In this document: positions 1 through 6,888 of the stretch, one piece after another | How the letters are laid out: each line of letters begins with the position of its first letter | Position numbering within the stretch: the first letter of the stretch is position 1 | DNA from: CAYYVJ01 sp964475115 | GTDB lineage: Bacteria; Bacillota; Clostridia; Lachnospirales; Lachnospiraceae | Length of the DNA: 25,655 nt | Direction of reading: 5' to 3' | Assembly: GCA_964475115.1 (NCBI GenBank) | Contig: CAYYVJ010000023.1 | Location: 1 to 25,655 of the forward strand | The notes under the pieces: model-generated | Told to the model about the DNA's origin: nothing | What the model saw: only the letters and a program-made list of their open reading frames with translations | The model's database searches: none | Made by a program: the position numbers and the translations under genes

Positions 1-2249
1 GAATCCATTGCTAGGCTATATATTTGTATATCTCCTAATGGAAAACTACCTGAATCAAAGCTGTTCTCTTTACTAGTAGACCAAAAATATCGAGTATCCC
101 CATTAGCATAGACTCTTCCAAGTATTATTTCTAATCCACTACCATCGATACTGAAATCTTCTAGTCTAATATAGCTTTCAGAATTCTCCATACCATTAAA
201 AAGCAACTGAAGTGTTCCACCTGCATTTTCCACTATTAAAGTATCAGATTCTGCTTCATAAGTTATGCCATCCACTGCCCCTATCTGGAAGGGGATTTCT
301 TCTCCTTTTAATATAATATTTCCATGAGTAAGCTTAGTCCCATTAGCATACCTATCTTTTATCACCGCTGCTTGTAGCATGGCCTGTTGTTTTTCAAAGG
401 AATTGAGCCTCTCATACTCGCTATAAGTGATATAGGAGTCATAAGTATATCCTAGTGGCAAGGCATATTCATTTTCGTATATCAGGTCTACTCTGTTATA
501 CTCTGGTCTCTCTATCCTCTTTAACAATCTATAGCCATATGGAACAAGAGCTTCTTCCCCTTCTGCTACTATATAATATTTAGTAGAAGCCAAAGCTTCT
601 GCTATGGTTCTTCCATTTAACCCTAGAAAACGATGGGCAAATTGAAGGGAGCCAAATTCTAGCTGTGTAAAGTAATCATAGATACGCTGATCATTAATGC
701 TATAGTAAGAATTGTTTCCATAGAATTTTAATGACAAGGATAGATTAGTTGCAGTCATCTCCGAGGCACTTACCCGATAAAATTCATCCTTTTCTAGAAA
801 TTTTGTTAATCCATAAGGTGTACTGTCCATTTCTTTAAATACGGTAGCTGACTCAAGGTATTCATTTGCGTAATTTCCATATTCAGGAGCATAGAGAAAA
901 TAGGCATTTAACCAAAGGGAAGCTATTACCATAAAGAGAATTATTACTTTACTAAGTTTTTTTGCAAGAAATAAGCCTCCACTAGTAAGTAAAATAGATC
1001 CCACTCCAACAGCAGTGTAGATGTTTTTATATTTTATATGAATCATTGCATAAATCATAGTAAGGATTAAGATGATATTGATAACATTAATTTTCCGAAA
1101 GCTAATCTTTTGCATAGATGGCATCATCCATACAACAATAATTGCCAGCACAAAGCTAAAGGCAAATACCCAACGATTGGTCACATATCCAAACCCATTC
1201 ATCATACGGCCTATGTAAGGAATACATATTCCCATAAGACACATTAGAAATCCAATCTTTAAAATTCCATGTTTTTTCTTTTCCAAAAACAGTAGCACGA
1301 TAGCGATTGGCACAATGGAAGCAAAGTTTAACACGGTCCAATAATCTGAGTTATTCATGGGGGTTAGGAATCCAAACAATACATTTTCATAATAGGAAAA
1401 ATCATAATGCAGTAAGGAATCTGTTAATCCTGCTAAGGAACCTGCCCTTGGGTTCTTTAAATATCCCATAATAGAGGGTAGTAAGATTACTGCCGACATG
1501 GAAACTCCCAGCAGATAGTAAATAGCTACTCTTATAAGGATAGAAAGAAAATTCTTTTTCCATTTCTCTTGATATATTTGATAGAAACGAATACTTCCAT
1601 ATACGATTGCTATTATGGTTAATTTGTAGAGATAATAAAAATTAGTAAGTGCAATTAAAAAAACGATAAAGCTAAAGAAATAGCTCTTCTTCTCTTTTAA
1701 TAATTGATCCACTGCCATTAATAATAAGGGAAGGTATATCATAGGAGTAGCAAAATGTGGGTGGCGAATTACACCAAACAAGGCATATCCACAAAATACA
1801 TATACAAGTGAGCCTACTAAGATTGAAAAATCTTCTCTTTTATGATAGAAGCAAAAAGATGAAAATGCTGCTCCTGCTAAATAAAGCCGCAATAAAATAA
1901 AAACATGATAAGTACTCTCTATCTGTTCCTTAGGAAAAAATACAGTGAATAAAAGAAGTGGGTCTCCAAACACATAGAAATTCAAAGTAGATATAATATC
2001 TACTCCAAAGCCAAGACTTAAATCTATCATAGGAAATGTTAATGTTCCAGTCGCTATGAATTCACTAAGGATATTCTTATAATATTCACTCATATAACAA
2101 AACATCGGAAAATTTTGCTCATATCCATCATGTATCCAGATAAAAGACCTTCTCTCCCTTATAAACACAAAGAAGATACCTATAGAAACAAATACAAAAA
2201 GTAACGTATAAATTATGTAATAAAGTCCAATTTTCTTTTCTATTCTCAT
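1..2249 (-). CDS. YfhO-family polytopic membrane protein, C-terminus beyond window
   Basis: An uninterrupted reading frame of 749 codons runs from ATG at 2249 (preceded by a weak AAGG-type ribosome site) off the left edge, so the C-terminus is missing. The N-terminus begins MRIEKKIGLYYIIYTLL, with a first membrane segment at about residues 8-28. A loop follows with the family-like pattern SFIWIHDGYEQNFPMF, then many hydrophobic segments up to about residue 470 (including LTNFYYLYKLT), then a soluble, presumably extracellular part. This arrangement matches YfhO (PF09586), large membrane proteins of Firmicutes; characterised members act in glycosylation of lipoteichoic acid. Family members are usually around 850-900 residues, so perhaps 100-150 residues lie outside. 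It diverges from the surface protein at 2569. The family call is good; substrate and polymer are unknown. Confidence 0.8.
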   Translation of the reverse strand, partial: MRIEKKIGLYYIIYTLLFVFVSIGIFFVFIRERRSFIWIHDGYEQNFPMFCYMSEYYKNILSEFIATGTLTFPMIDLSLGFGVDIISTLNFYVFGDPLLLFTVFFPKEQIESTYHVFILLRLYLAGAAFSSFCFYHKREDFSILVGSLVYVFCGYALFGVIRHPHFATPMIYLPLLLMAVDQLLKEKKSYFFSFIVFLIALTNFYYLYKLTIIAIVYGSIRFYQIYQEKWKKNFLSILIRVAIYYLLGVSMSAVILLPSIMGYLKNPRAGSLAGLTDSLLHYDFSYYENVLFGFLTPMNNSDYWTVLNFASIVPIAIVLLFLEKKKHGILKIGFLMCLMGICIPYIGRMMNGFGYVTNRWVFAFSFVLAIIVVWMMPSMQKISFRKINVINIILILTMIYAMIHIKYKNIYTAVGVGSILLTSGGLFLAKKLSKVIILFMVIASLWLNAYFLYAPEYGNYANEYLESATVFKEMDSTPYGLTKFLEKDEFYRVSASEMTATNLSLSLKFYGNNSYYSINDQRIYDYFTQLEFGSLQFAHRFLGLNGRTIAEALASTKYYIVAEGEEALVPYGYRLLKRIERPEYNRVDLIYENEYALPLGYTYDSYITYSEYERLNSFEKQQAMLQAAVIKDRYANGTKLTHGNIILKGEEIPFQIGAVDGITYEAESDTLIVENAGGTLQLLFNGMENSESYIRLEDFSIDGSGLEIILGRVYANGDTRYFWSTSKENSFDSGSFPLGDIQIYSLAMD

Positions 2250-2322
2250 AAAGCCTTATTGATTCCCCAATATTTATATTCCTCTTGGACAATCTATGCT
2301 ATTTTTATTTATAAAATGCATC

Positions 2323-2422
2323 NNNNNNNNNNNNNNNNNNNNNNNNNNNNNNNNNNNNNNNNNNNNNNNNNNNNNNNNNNNNNNNNNNNNNNNNNNNNNN
2401 NNNNNNNNNNNNNNNNNNNNNN
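2323..2422. other. Scaffold gap (100 N)
   Basis: Exactly 100 N, the usual placeholder for a gap of unknown size. The right flank begins inside the palindromic repeat (right arm at 2423-2440), so the assembly probably broke at this hairpin or repeated element. Confidence 0.95.
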
Positions 2423-2440
2423 TAAGTGTACCTGGTACAT
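2423..2440 (+). repeat. Palindromic element, partial copy 1 (right arm only)
   Basis: TAAGTGTACCTGGTACAT is the right arm of the element seen complete at 6514-6577 and 17815-17888. Its left arm and centre would lie in the adjacent N gap. Confidence 0.75.
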
Positions 2441-2468
2441 TTTTGCTACTCTTTTTCATGTACTTAGT

Positions 2469-2497
2469 TTGACTTATAACTGGAAATTTAATACAAT
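2469..2497 (+). promoter_or_regulatory. Sigma-A-type promoter of the surface protein gene at 2569
   Basis: A -35 of TTGACT at 2469-2474 and a -10 of TACAAT at 2492-2497 are separated by 17 bases. The start codon lies 71 bases downstream of the -10, preceded by TTGGAGGG as the ribosome site. Confidence 0.7.
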
Positions 2498-2568
2498 ATA
2501 GGAAAAGAAAAAAGTTTAACTTAAGTGCATATATTTATGTACGCATTGAATAACATTGGAGGGATTTT

Positions 2569-4107
2569 ATGTTTAAGATTTTTAGAAAAATCAAGAGTTT
2601 GAAAATATTTACTACTTTTATGATCATGTGCTTCCTATTAACTGTGCTAGCTTTTCCTGCACAAGCTTCAACTAGCAAAAGAAATGTGCCTACGGATGGT
2701 ATCATAGAGGTAGATACTTCTTTAGCAAAATCTTCTACTTATACGATTGAGCTATACAAAGGAAGTTCTAGCAAATCTTTTACAACGATAAAGATTCAGG
2801 TAGATGGCTCTACAGACCCTACGTTTACCGTAACAAAGGATGGAAGCAAAATCCTACTTGAACCTATGTGGGATGAGACTGATTCCATTTTAGAAATGGA
2901 TATAAGAGCTTATCTAGATACTGTTTCTTCTTATAAATACACAGTTGATTCCAGTAAAACAAACTTTGATAAAGATGATATTAGCAATTTAAAAGATGTG
3001 ACCTTTAGCGATATTGAGGGCTACAATACTGGCGGCAAAGGTATTTTATTTGAAACAAATATGGATATCGAAGATATGAGAGAACTGCTTATGGAAAATA
3101 GTAGCTCACTTAAGCATGTGAAAGACTTAGAGAAAAAATATGCTGAAAAAAATAAGATTGAAATGAGAAACCCTATTATTGACTCAAGTAAAGTATCTGA
3201 TTCCTCTATGGATATTGTGGGTACGGCTTTAAATGTGGATGACTCTAAAGAAAATTCACTTCGTCTCGAATTTCTAGATGGGAAAACAAAACGTACTCGT
3301 GACCTTGAATATGATTTGGATGATGATGTAAAAAGATCTGCATCTATTGAAATTGATATTGTAAGTAGATTCGCATCAGGTGATGATTTAGATTTCCCTA
3401 TTACCATTACCATGAAGCCACCTACTGGTATCTCTACGACTGATCTATATATTCTTCATTACTTTGATGGTATCGATGGTGATTATGAGATTATAAGACC
3501 TAGAAAGAATTCCGGTAGTACTATTACTTTTTCTACTACTAGTTTTAGCACCTTTGTATTTGTAAATACATCCACTCGTGGTGATGTGAACACGGATGAT
3601 AGCGTAAATAAAGATAAAATAAATGGTTCTTGGGGGAAAGACTCTAATGGCTGGTATTTTATTGACGAAAGAGGATTTAACCCCAATACTACTTGGAAAA
3701 AAGTAGGCAGTAAATGGTTTTACTTTGATGTGAATGGATATATGGAAACTGGTTGGCTAGAGCTTGGACGCACATGGTACTACTTAAATAGTGGTGGTGA
3801 TATGGCTACTGGCTGGAAACAGACAGGCGGTAAATGGTACTTCCTAAATGGCGATGGTGACATGGCTACTGGTTGGAAACAGACTGGTGGTAAATGGTAC
3901 TTCCTAAATCCAGGTGGTGACATGGCTACTGGCTGGAAGCTTACAGGCGGTAAATGGTACTTCCTAAATCCTAGTGGTGATATGGCTACTGGCTGGAAAG
4001 AAATAAACAAAGTATGGTATTATATGTATTCAAATGGCCAAATGGCTGCAAATACAGTAACTCCTGATGGGTATCGAGTAAACGCAAATGGAGCATGGAT
4101 TAAATAA
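2569..4107 (+). CDS. Secreted choline-binding-repeat protein with unknown N-domain
   Basis: 512 residues, with start ATG at 2569 six bases after GGAGG. Residues 1-34 are a signal peptide (basic start, hydrophobic core, cleavage near AQA). Residues 35-335 form an acidic, Ser/Thr-rich, probably beta-rich region that I do not recognise; it ends TTSFSTFVFVN, a pattern seen at the ends of extracellular beta-sandwich domains. Residues 338-350 read GDVNTDDSVNKDK, resembling one calcium loop of a dockerin or EF-hand. Residues about 354-512 are seven or so cell-wall/choline-binding repeats (CW_binding_1, GWK..GGKWYFLN..GDMAT), the central ones encoded by near-identical 60-base DNA units. No catalytic domain is evident, so a structural or adhesive role on phosphocholine-bearing polymer is the best inference. 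It has its own promoter and a strong terminator. Confidence 0.85.
   Translation: MFKIFRKIKSLKIFTTFMIMCFLLTVLAFPAQASTSKRNVPTDGIIEVDTSLAKSSTYTIELYKGSSSKSFTTIKIQVDGSTDPTFTVTKDGSKILLEPMWDETDSILEMDIRAYLDTVSSYKYTVDSSKTNFDKDDISNLKDVTFSDIEGYNTGGKGILFETNMDIEDMRELLMENSSSLKHVKDLEKKYAEKNKIEMRNPIIDSSKVSDSSMDIVGTALNVDDSKENSLRLEFLDGKTKRTRDLEYDLDDDVKRSASIEIDIVSRFASGDDLDFPITITMKPPTGISTTDLYILHYFDGIDGDYEIIRPRKNSGSTITFSTTSFSTFVFVNTSTRGDVNTDDSVNKDKINGSWGKDSNGWYFIDERGFNPNTTWKKVGSKWFYFDVNGYMETGWLELGRTWYYLNSGGDMATGWKQTGGKWYFLNGDGDMATGWKQTGGKWYFLNPGGDMATGWKLTGGKWYFLNPSGDMATGWKEINKVWYYMYSNGQMAANTVTPDGYRVNANGAWIK
3721..4020 (+). repeat. Five tandem 60-base units encoding choline-binding repeats
   Basis: The sequence falls into successive 60-base periods, each encoding a 20-residue repeat. 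The middle units, from about 3781 to 3960, share long identical stretches such as GGTAAATGGTACTTCCTAAA. Such identity favours copy-number change by slippage or recombination. Confidence 0.85.
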
Positions 4108-4137
4108 GATTATAATTTAACGCACGTTATATAACGC

Positions 4138-4175
4138 TGACAGGCTGTCACTTTAGTGGCAGCCTGTCATGTTTT
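4138..4175 (+). terminator. Rho-independent terminator of the gene at 2569
   Basis: TGACAGGCTGTCAC at 4138-4151 pairs with GTGGCAGCCTGTCA at 4156-4169 (14 pairs, one G-U) around a TTTA loop. TGTTTT follows. Confidence 0.85.
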
Positions 4176-4207
4176 AAACCTACTTTTGAGAGTGTTTTTA
4201 TTTGCTA

Positions 4208-4307
4208 NNNNNNNNNNNNNNNNNNNNNNNNNNNNNNNNNNNNNNNNNNNNNNNNNNNNNNNNNNNNNNNNNNNNNNNNNNNNNNNNNNNNNNNNNNNNN
4301 NNNNNNN
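4208..4307. other. Scaffold gap (100 N) covering the 3' side of the antitoxin gene
   Basis: Exactly 100 N of unknown true length. It removes the last residues of the antitoxin at 4573 and is where a partner toxin gene would be expected. The 30 bases to its left show no toxin C-terminus that I can recognise. Confidence 0.95.
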
Positions 4308-4573
4308 AGTTCCCTCATCATTTCATCTACATCATTATAGCCTTTATAGTCTTGTGGGTTAAGTTTCATTTTTTTGACTTCTTCAAATGCAGCAAAAGTT
4401 TCTGCATTTGGTAGATTTCGTGACAAATTAAAAGGGATTCTTTGCTCTCTTACTGCTTGTTTTGCAAATGCAACAAATGCAGTTGTCAAATTAAGCCCTA
4501 AATCAGAAAACAATTCTTCTGCTTGTTTTTTTAGTTCTTCATCTATACGTATAGTAATATTCGTTGTAGCCAT
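4308..4573 (-). CDS. RelB/DinJ-family antitoxin, C-terminus in gap
   Basis: 88 residues are visible from ATG at 4573, with AAGGA eight bases upstream. The N-terminus MATTNITIRIDEELKKQAEEL is the ribbon-helix-helix DNA-binding start typical of RelB/DinJ antitoxins, followed by LFSDLGLNLTTAFVAFAKQA, a helix characteristic of DinJ. The C-terminal part, ending YNDVDEMMREL at the gap, is the toxin-binding tail; family members normally stop within a few residues of this point. The partner, a YafQ/RelE-type mRNA interferase, usually follows at once and would sit in the gap. The gene is transcribed from a strong promoter overlapped by a palindrome, as expected for autoregulation. Confidence 0.85.
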
Positions 4574-4610
4574 TGTACCATCCTTCTTTCATTCTTTTAT
4601 TTATATTTTT

Positions 4611-4639
4611 ATTCTATTACAAAACATGTGCATTGTCAA
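4611..4639 (-). promoter_or_regulatory. Promoter of the antitoxin operon
   Basis: On the minus strand, TTGACA (4634-4639) and TAGAAT (4611-4616) are separated by 17 bases, close to consensus. The palindrome at 4621-4656 spans the -35 and most of the spacer. Confidence 0.8.
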
Positions 4640-4656
4640 TACATTGCACATGTTTT
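4621..4656. promoter_or_regulatory. Inverted repeat, likely autoregulatory operator of the antitoxin
   Basis: AAAACATGTGCA at 4621-4632 and TGCACATGTTTT at 4645-4656 are perfect 12-base arms around a 12-base spacer that contains the -35 of the antitoxin promoter. RelB/DinJ proteins bind such palindromes to repress their own operon; assignment to this protein is an inference from position. Confidence 0.7.
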
Positions 4657-4665
4657 AACTTTTTC

Positions 4666-4694
4666 TTGACTTCTCTCCTTCCTTTCTTTATAAT
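4666..4694 (+). promoter_or_regulatory. Promoter of the HTH-licC-licA fusion gene
   Basis: TTGACT at 4666-4671 and TATAAT at 4689-4694 are separated by 17 bases. The final T of the -10 is also the first base of the inverted repeat at 4694-4729. Confidence 0.85.
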
Positions 4695-4729
4695 GTTCAA
4701 TATAACATGAAATCGTTTTTTTTTGAACA
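4694..4729. promoter_or_regulatory. TGTTCA-N24-TGAACA operator candidate, licC-licA copy
   Basis: TGTTCA (4694-4699) and TGAACA (4724-4729) form an inverted repeat, extendable to seven bases (TGTTCAA/TTGAACA). It lies between the -10 and the ribosome site AGGGAGG. The same motif, spacing and position recur at the BCCT promoter (17724-17759). Confidence 0.7.
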
Positions 4730-4741
4730 GAGGGAGGACTT

Positions 4742-6505
4742 ATGAACCGTTACGCGCTTATTTGCCGTACTATAAATAATAATAGTCAAATCACCCAAAG
4801 AGAATTGGCAGAGAAACTTGATATTTCTTTGGGAAATGCTAATAAATATATAAAGGAATGCATAGAAGAAGGCTATCTCACACTAGATAAAGGTGAATAT
4901 CACCTAACGAAGGAAGGGAAGAAGTTTCTTGAACTTTTCAGAGTAGATAATGCCGTTATTTTTGCAGCTGGCTTTGGCTCTCGTTTTGTTCCCCTTACAT
5001 TTGAAACACCAAAAGGTCTTTTAGAAGTTTTGGGTGAGAGAATGATCGAACGACAGATTAAGCAATTACATGAAGTTGGAATCCATAAGATTACCATTGT
5101 GGTTGGTTATTTAAAAGAAAAATTTGAATATTTAATTGATAAATATAAAGTAGAGCTTTTATATAATCCTGAGTATGCCACTAAAAACAACTTAGCTACT
5201 CTCTACCACTCTAGACATTTATTTAAAAACACTTATCTCCTTTCTTCTGATAACTGGATGCGTGAAAATATTTTTCATACCTACGAAGCAGGTCCTTGGT
5301 ATTCTAGTGTATTCCAAGAAGGGGAAACCAGTGAATGGTGTCTGACCATAGATAAAAAAAATAGGATCACAGATGTGAATGTAGGTGGATGGGACTCTTA
5401 TGTAATGTATGGTCCTGTTTATTTTGATAAAGAATTTTCAAAAAATATTATTCCTTTCATAGAAGAAGCTTATGAACGCCCTGGAACAGAAGACTTTTAC
5501 TGGGAAAATATTTATATGGAAAACATCTCTGACTTAACAATGTATGCCTATAAGCAACAACATGGCATCGTTTATGAGTTTGAAAACCTGGAAGAACTTA
5601 GATTGTTTGATACCAAGTATCAAACAAATTCAGAAAATCATGCCCTTGAATGTATTGCAAAAATATTTTCTATTTCTGAAAATGAGATTACGAAACTAAA
5701 AATACTAAAAGCTGGAATGACAAATAAGTCTTTTCTATTTACCGTAAAAGAAAAGGATTATATTTTCCGTATCCCAGGCCCTGGTACAGACATGCTGATA
5801 AACCGTAGCCAAGAAAAAGCTTGCTACGATGCCATAGGAGATTTAAAAATTTCTGATTTCATTGTATATTTTGATAGGGAAACTGGATATAAAATCTCTG
5901 AATACTATACCGACTGCAGAAATTGTGACGGGAAAAATAAAGAAGATGTAGCCGCTTCCATGAAGTTCCTTCGTGATTTCCATCAATGCGGAAAGACCGT
6001 GGATCACGAATTTAATCTTCGTGAAAGAATCGATTATTATGAAAAGATTTGCAAGGAACATAATAGTATACGCTTTGAAGACTATGAAGAAACTAGAGTA
6101 AAAATGAATGAGCTTCTTGCTCTTTTAGAAAAACGCAATCCTAAGAAAGCTTTGGCTCATATTGATAGTGTAGAATCTAACCTACTCTTTTTACCAGATG
6201 GAAGTATCCGTCTCATTGATTGGGAGTACGCTGGCATGTGTGACCCCCTCATCGATCCGGCTATGTTTTCCATATATTCTTATTTAGAGGAAGATGAGAT
6301 CAAATATTTAATGGAGCAATACTTTGGACGCAAGCCTACAAATGATGAGGCTTTTCGAGTATATGCTTATATCGCTCTAAGTGGATTTCTCTGGAGCCTT
6401 TGGGCCGAATATAAGAGTTCTCTCGGAGATGAATTTGGTGAATATACCTTGCTCATGTATCGTTATGCCAAAATATATTACAAAAAAAGCTTAAATTTGA
6501 TTTAA
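4742..6505 (+). CDS. Winged HTH - LicC cytidylyltransferase - LicA choline kinase fusion
   Basis: 587 residues with ATG at 4742, preceded by GGGAGG. Residues 1-65 are a winged helix-turn-helix (ITQRELAEKLDISLGNANKYIKE, then a wing ending YHLTKEGKKFLELF). Residues about 69-295 match LicC, CTP:phosphocholine cytidylyltransferase: AAGFGSR at 75-81, TPKGLLEVLGERMIERQI, IVVGYLKEKF, NNLATLYHSR and SSDNW. Residues about 300-587 match LicA choline kinase: LKAGMTNKSFLF, RIPGPGTDMLINR, the catalytic HID...N (H473, D475, N480) and LIDWEYAG with metal-binding D493. Together the two enzyme parts would turn choline and ATP, then CTP, into CDP-choline in the cytosol. In Haemophilus and pneumococcus licA and licC are separate genes without a DNA-binding domain. 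All catalytic motifs look intact. The fused HTH suggests that the protein also regulates transcription, perhaps through the operators shared with BCCT. Confidence 0.9.
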   Translation: MNRYALICRTINNNSQITQRELAEKLDISLGNANKYIKECIEEGYLTLDKGEYHLTKEGKKFLELFRVDNAVIFAAGFGSRFVPLTFETPKGLLEVLGERMIERQIKQLHEVGIHKITIVVGYLKEKFEYLIDKYKVELLYNPEYATKNNLATLYHSRHLFKNTYLLSSDNWMRENIFHTYEAGPWYSSVFQEGETSEWCLTIDKKNRITDVNVGGWDSYVMYGPVYFDKEFSKNIIPFIEEAYERPGTEDFYWENIYMENISDLTMYAYKQQHGIVYEFENLEELRLFDTKYQTNSENHALECIAKIFSISENEITKLKILKAGMTNKSFLFTVKEKDYIFRIPGPGTDMLINRSQEKACYDAIGDLKISDFIVYFDRETGYKISEYYTDCRNCDGKNKEDVAASMKFLRDFHQCGKTVDHEFNLRERIDYYEKICKEHNSIRFEDYEETRVKMNELLALLEKRNPKKALAHIDSVESNLLFLPDGSIRLIDWEYAGMCDPLIDPAMFSIYSYLEEDEIKYLMEQYFGRKPTNDEAFRVYAYIALSGFLWSLWAEYKSSLGDEFGEYTLLMYRYAKIYYKKSLNLI

Positions 6506-6513
6506 ATTTAAAA

Positions 6514-6577
6514 TGTACCAGGTACACTTACAGTTTTCTTACGACTTCGTAAGAATTTTGTAAGTGTACCTGGTACC
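6514..6577. repeat. Nested palindromic element, full copy 2
   Basis: Outer arms TGTACCAGGTACACTTAC (6514-6531) and GTAAGTGTACCTGGTACC (6560-6577) pair with one mismatch. Between them is a second palindrome, TTCTTACGA-CT-TCGTAAGAA. Each outer arm contains the self-complementary GTGTACC-x-GGTACAC or most of it. It lies between convergent genes (4742 and 6596), where it could end transcription from both sides. Its centre is in the opposite orientation to the copy at 17815. Confidence 0.85.
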
Positions 6578-6595
6578 ATTATAGAAAAAAGTGGC

Positions 6596-6838
6596 TCAGA
6601 TATTTTTTAGTAAGTAATTGGGATTGGATTTTATCATCTCAATTTGCTTACTAGTTAGAAATCGACTAACATAATTGTCTCGCTCTTCTTCGTCCATAAC
6701 CCACCATTCTTCAAAGGTTATGTCAAGCTTTAGCATAGGCAAATCACACATTTTGCATCTACACTCCAATCTTCTTGAAGTTAGTACTTTGTAACCACAT
6801 TGTCCGCAGACATGTACCTTCATCATAACTATACTCAA
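6596..6838 (-). CDS. Small zinc-ribbon-like hypothetical protein
   Basis: Up to 80 residues. Five cysteines include CGQC near the start and CRCKMC about 13 residues later, suggesting one metal-binding ribbon or rubredoxin-like knuckle. The rest is acidic, with two tryptophans (EEWWVMDEEERDNYVSRFL), and helical in appearance. I recognise no family. The start is uncertain: TTG at 6838 has AGAGGTG nine bases upstream, while ATG at 6826 has AGGAG twelve bases upstream. A near-consensus promoter (6860-6888) overlapped by an inverted repeat supports a real gene. It converges on the fusion gene at 4742, with the palindromic element between them. Confidence 0.65.
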   Translation of the reverse strand: MSIVMMKVHVCGQCGYKVLTSRRLECRCKMCDLPMLKLDITFEEWWVMDEEERDNYVSRFLTSKQIEMIKSNPNYLLKNI

Positions 6839-6859
6839 CTCCTATCTCACCTCTCTCTC

Positions 6860-6888
6860 ATTCTACATTGTCGACTAATTTTTGTAAA
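6860..6888 (-). promoter_or_regulatory. Promoter of the zinc-ribbon-like gene
   Basis: On the minus strand, TTTACA (6883-6888) and TAGAAT (6860-6865) are 17 bases apart, 22 bases upstream of the TTG start. Confidence 0.7.

Larger units (their letters stand above)
2250..2568. other. Divergent intergenic region with scaffold gap
   Basis: This 319-base stretch separates the YfhO-like gene (minus) from the surface protein at 2569 (plus). It holds a 100-N scaffold gap, one arm of the palindromic repeat at 2423-2440, and the promoter for 2569. No convincing promoter for the minus-strand gene is visible in 2250-2322; it may lie in the gap. Confidence 0.8.

Noticed and set aside
1156..1341. 61-residue minus-strand ORF
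   Set aside because: It is an out-of-frame shadow inside the long YfhO-like reading frame that covers 1-2249 on the same strand.
3021..3413. 130-residue minus-strand ORF inside the surface protein gene
   Set aside because: It is fully antisense to a gene with signal peptide, repeats, promoter and terminator, and has Ser-rich composition from reversed codons, no ribosome site and no recognisable domain.
3780..4010. Minus-strand ORF with internal repeats (FQPVAMSP.FRKYHLPPV)
   Set aside because: The repetition is the antisense of the 60-base choline-binding repeat units.
3721..4020. Regular 60-base periodicity as a CRISPR array
   Set aside because: The units are contiguous, in frame and coding, with no unique spacers and no cas genes.
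4374..4658. 94-residue plus-strand ORF opposite the antitoxin
   Set aside because: It is antisense to a clear ribbon-helix-helix antitoxin gene and runs through its promoter and operator; no ribosome site supports it.
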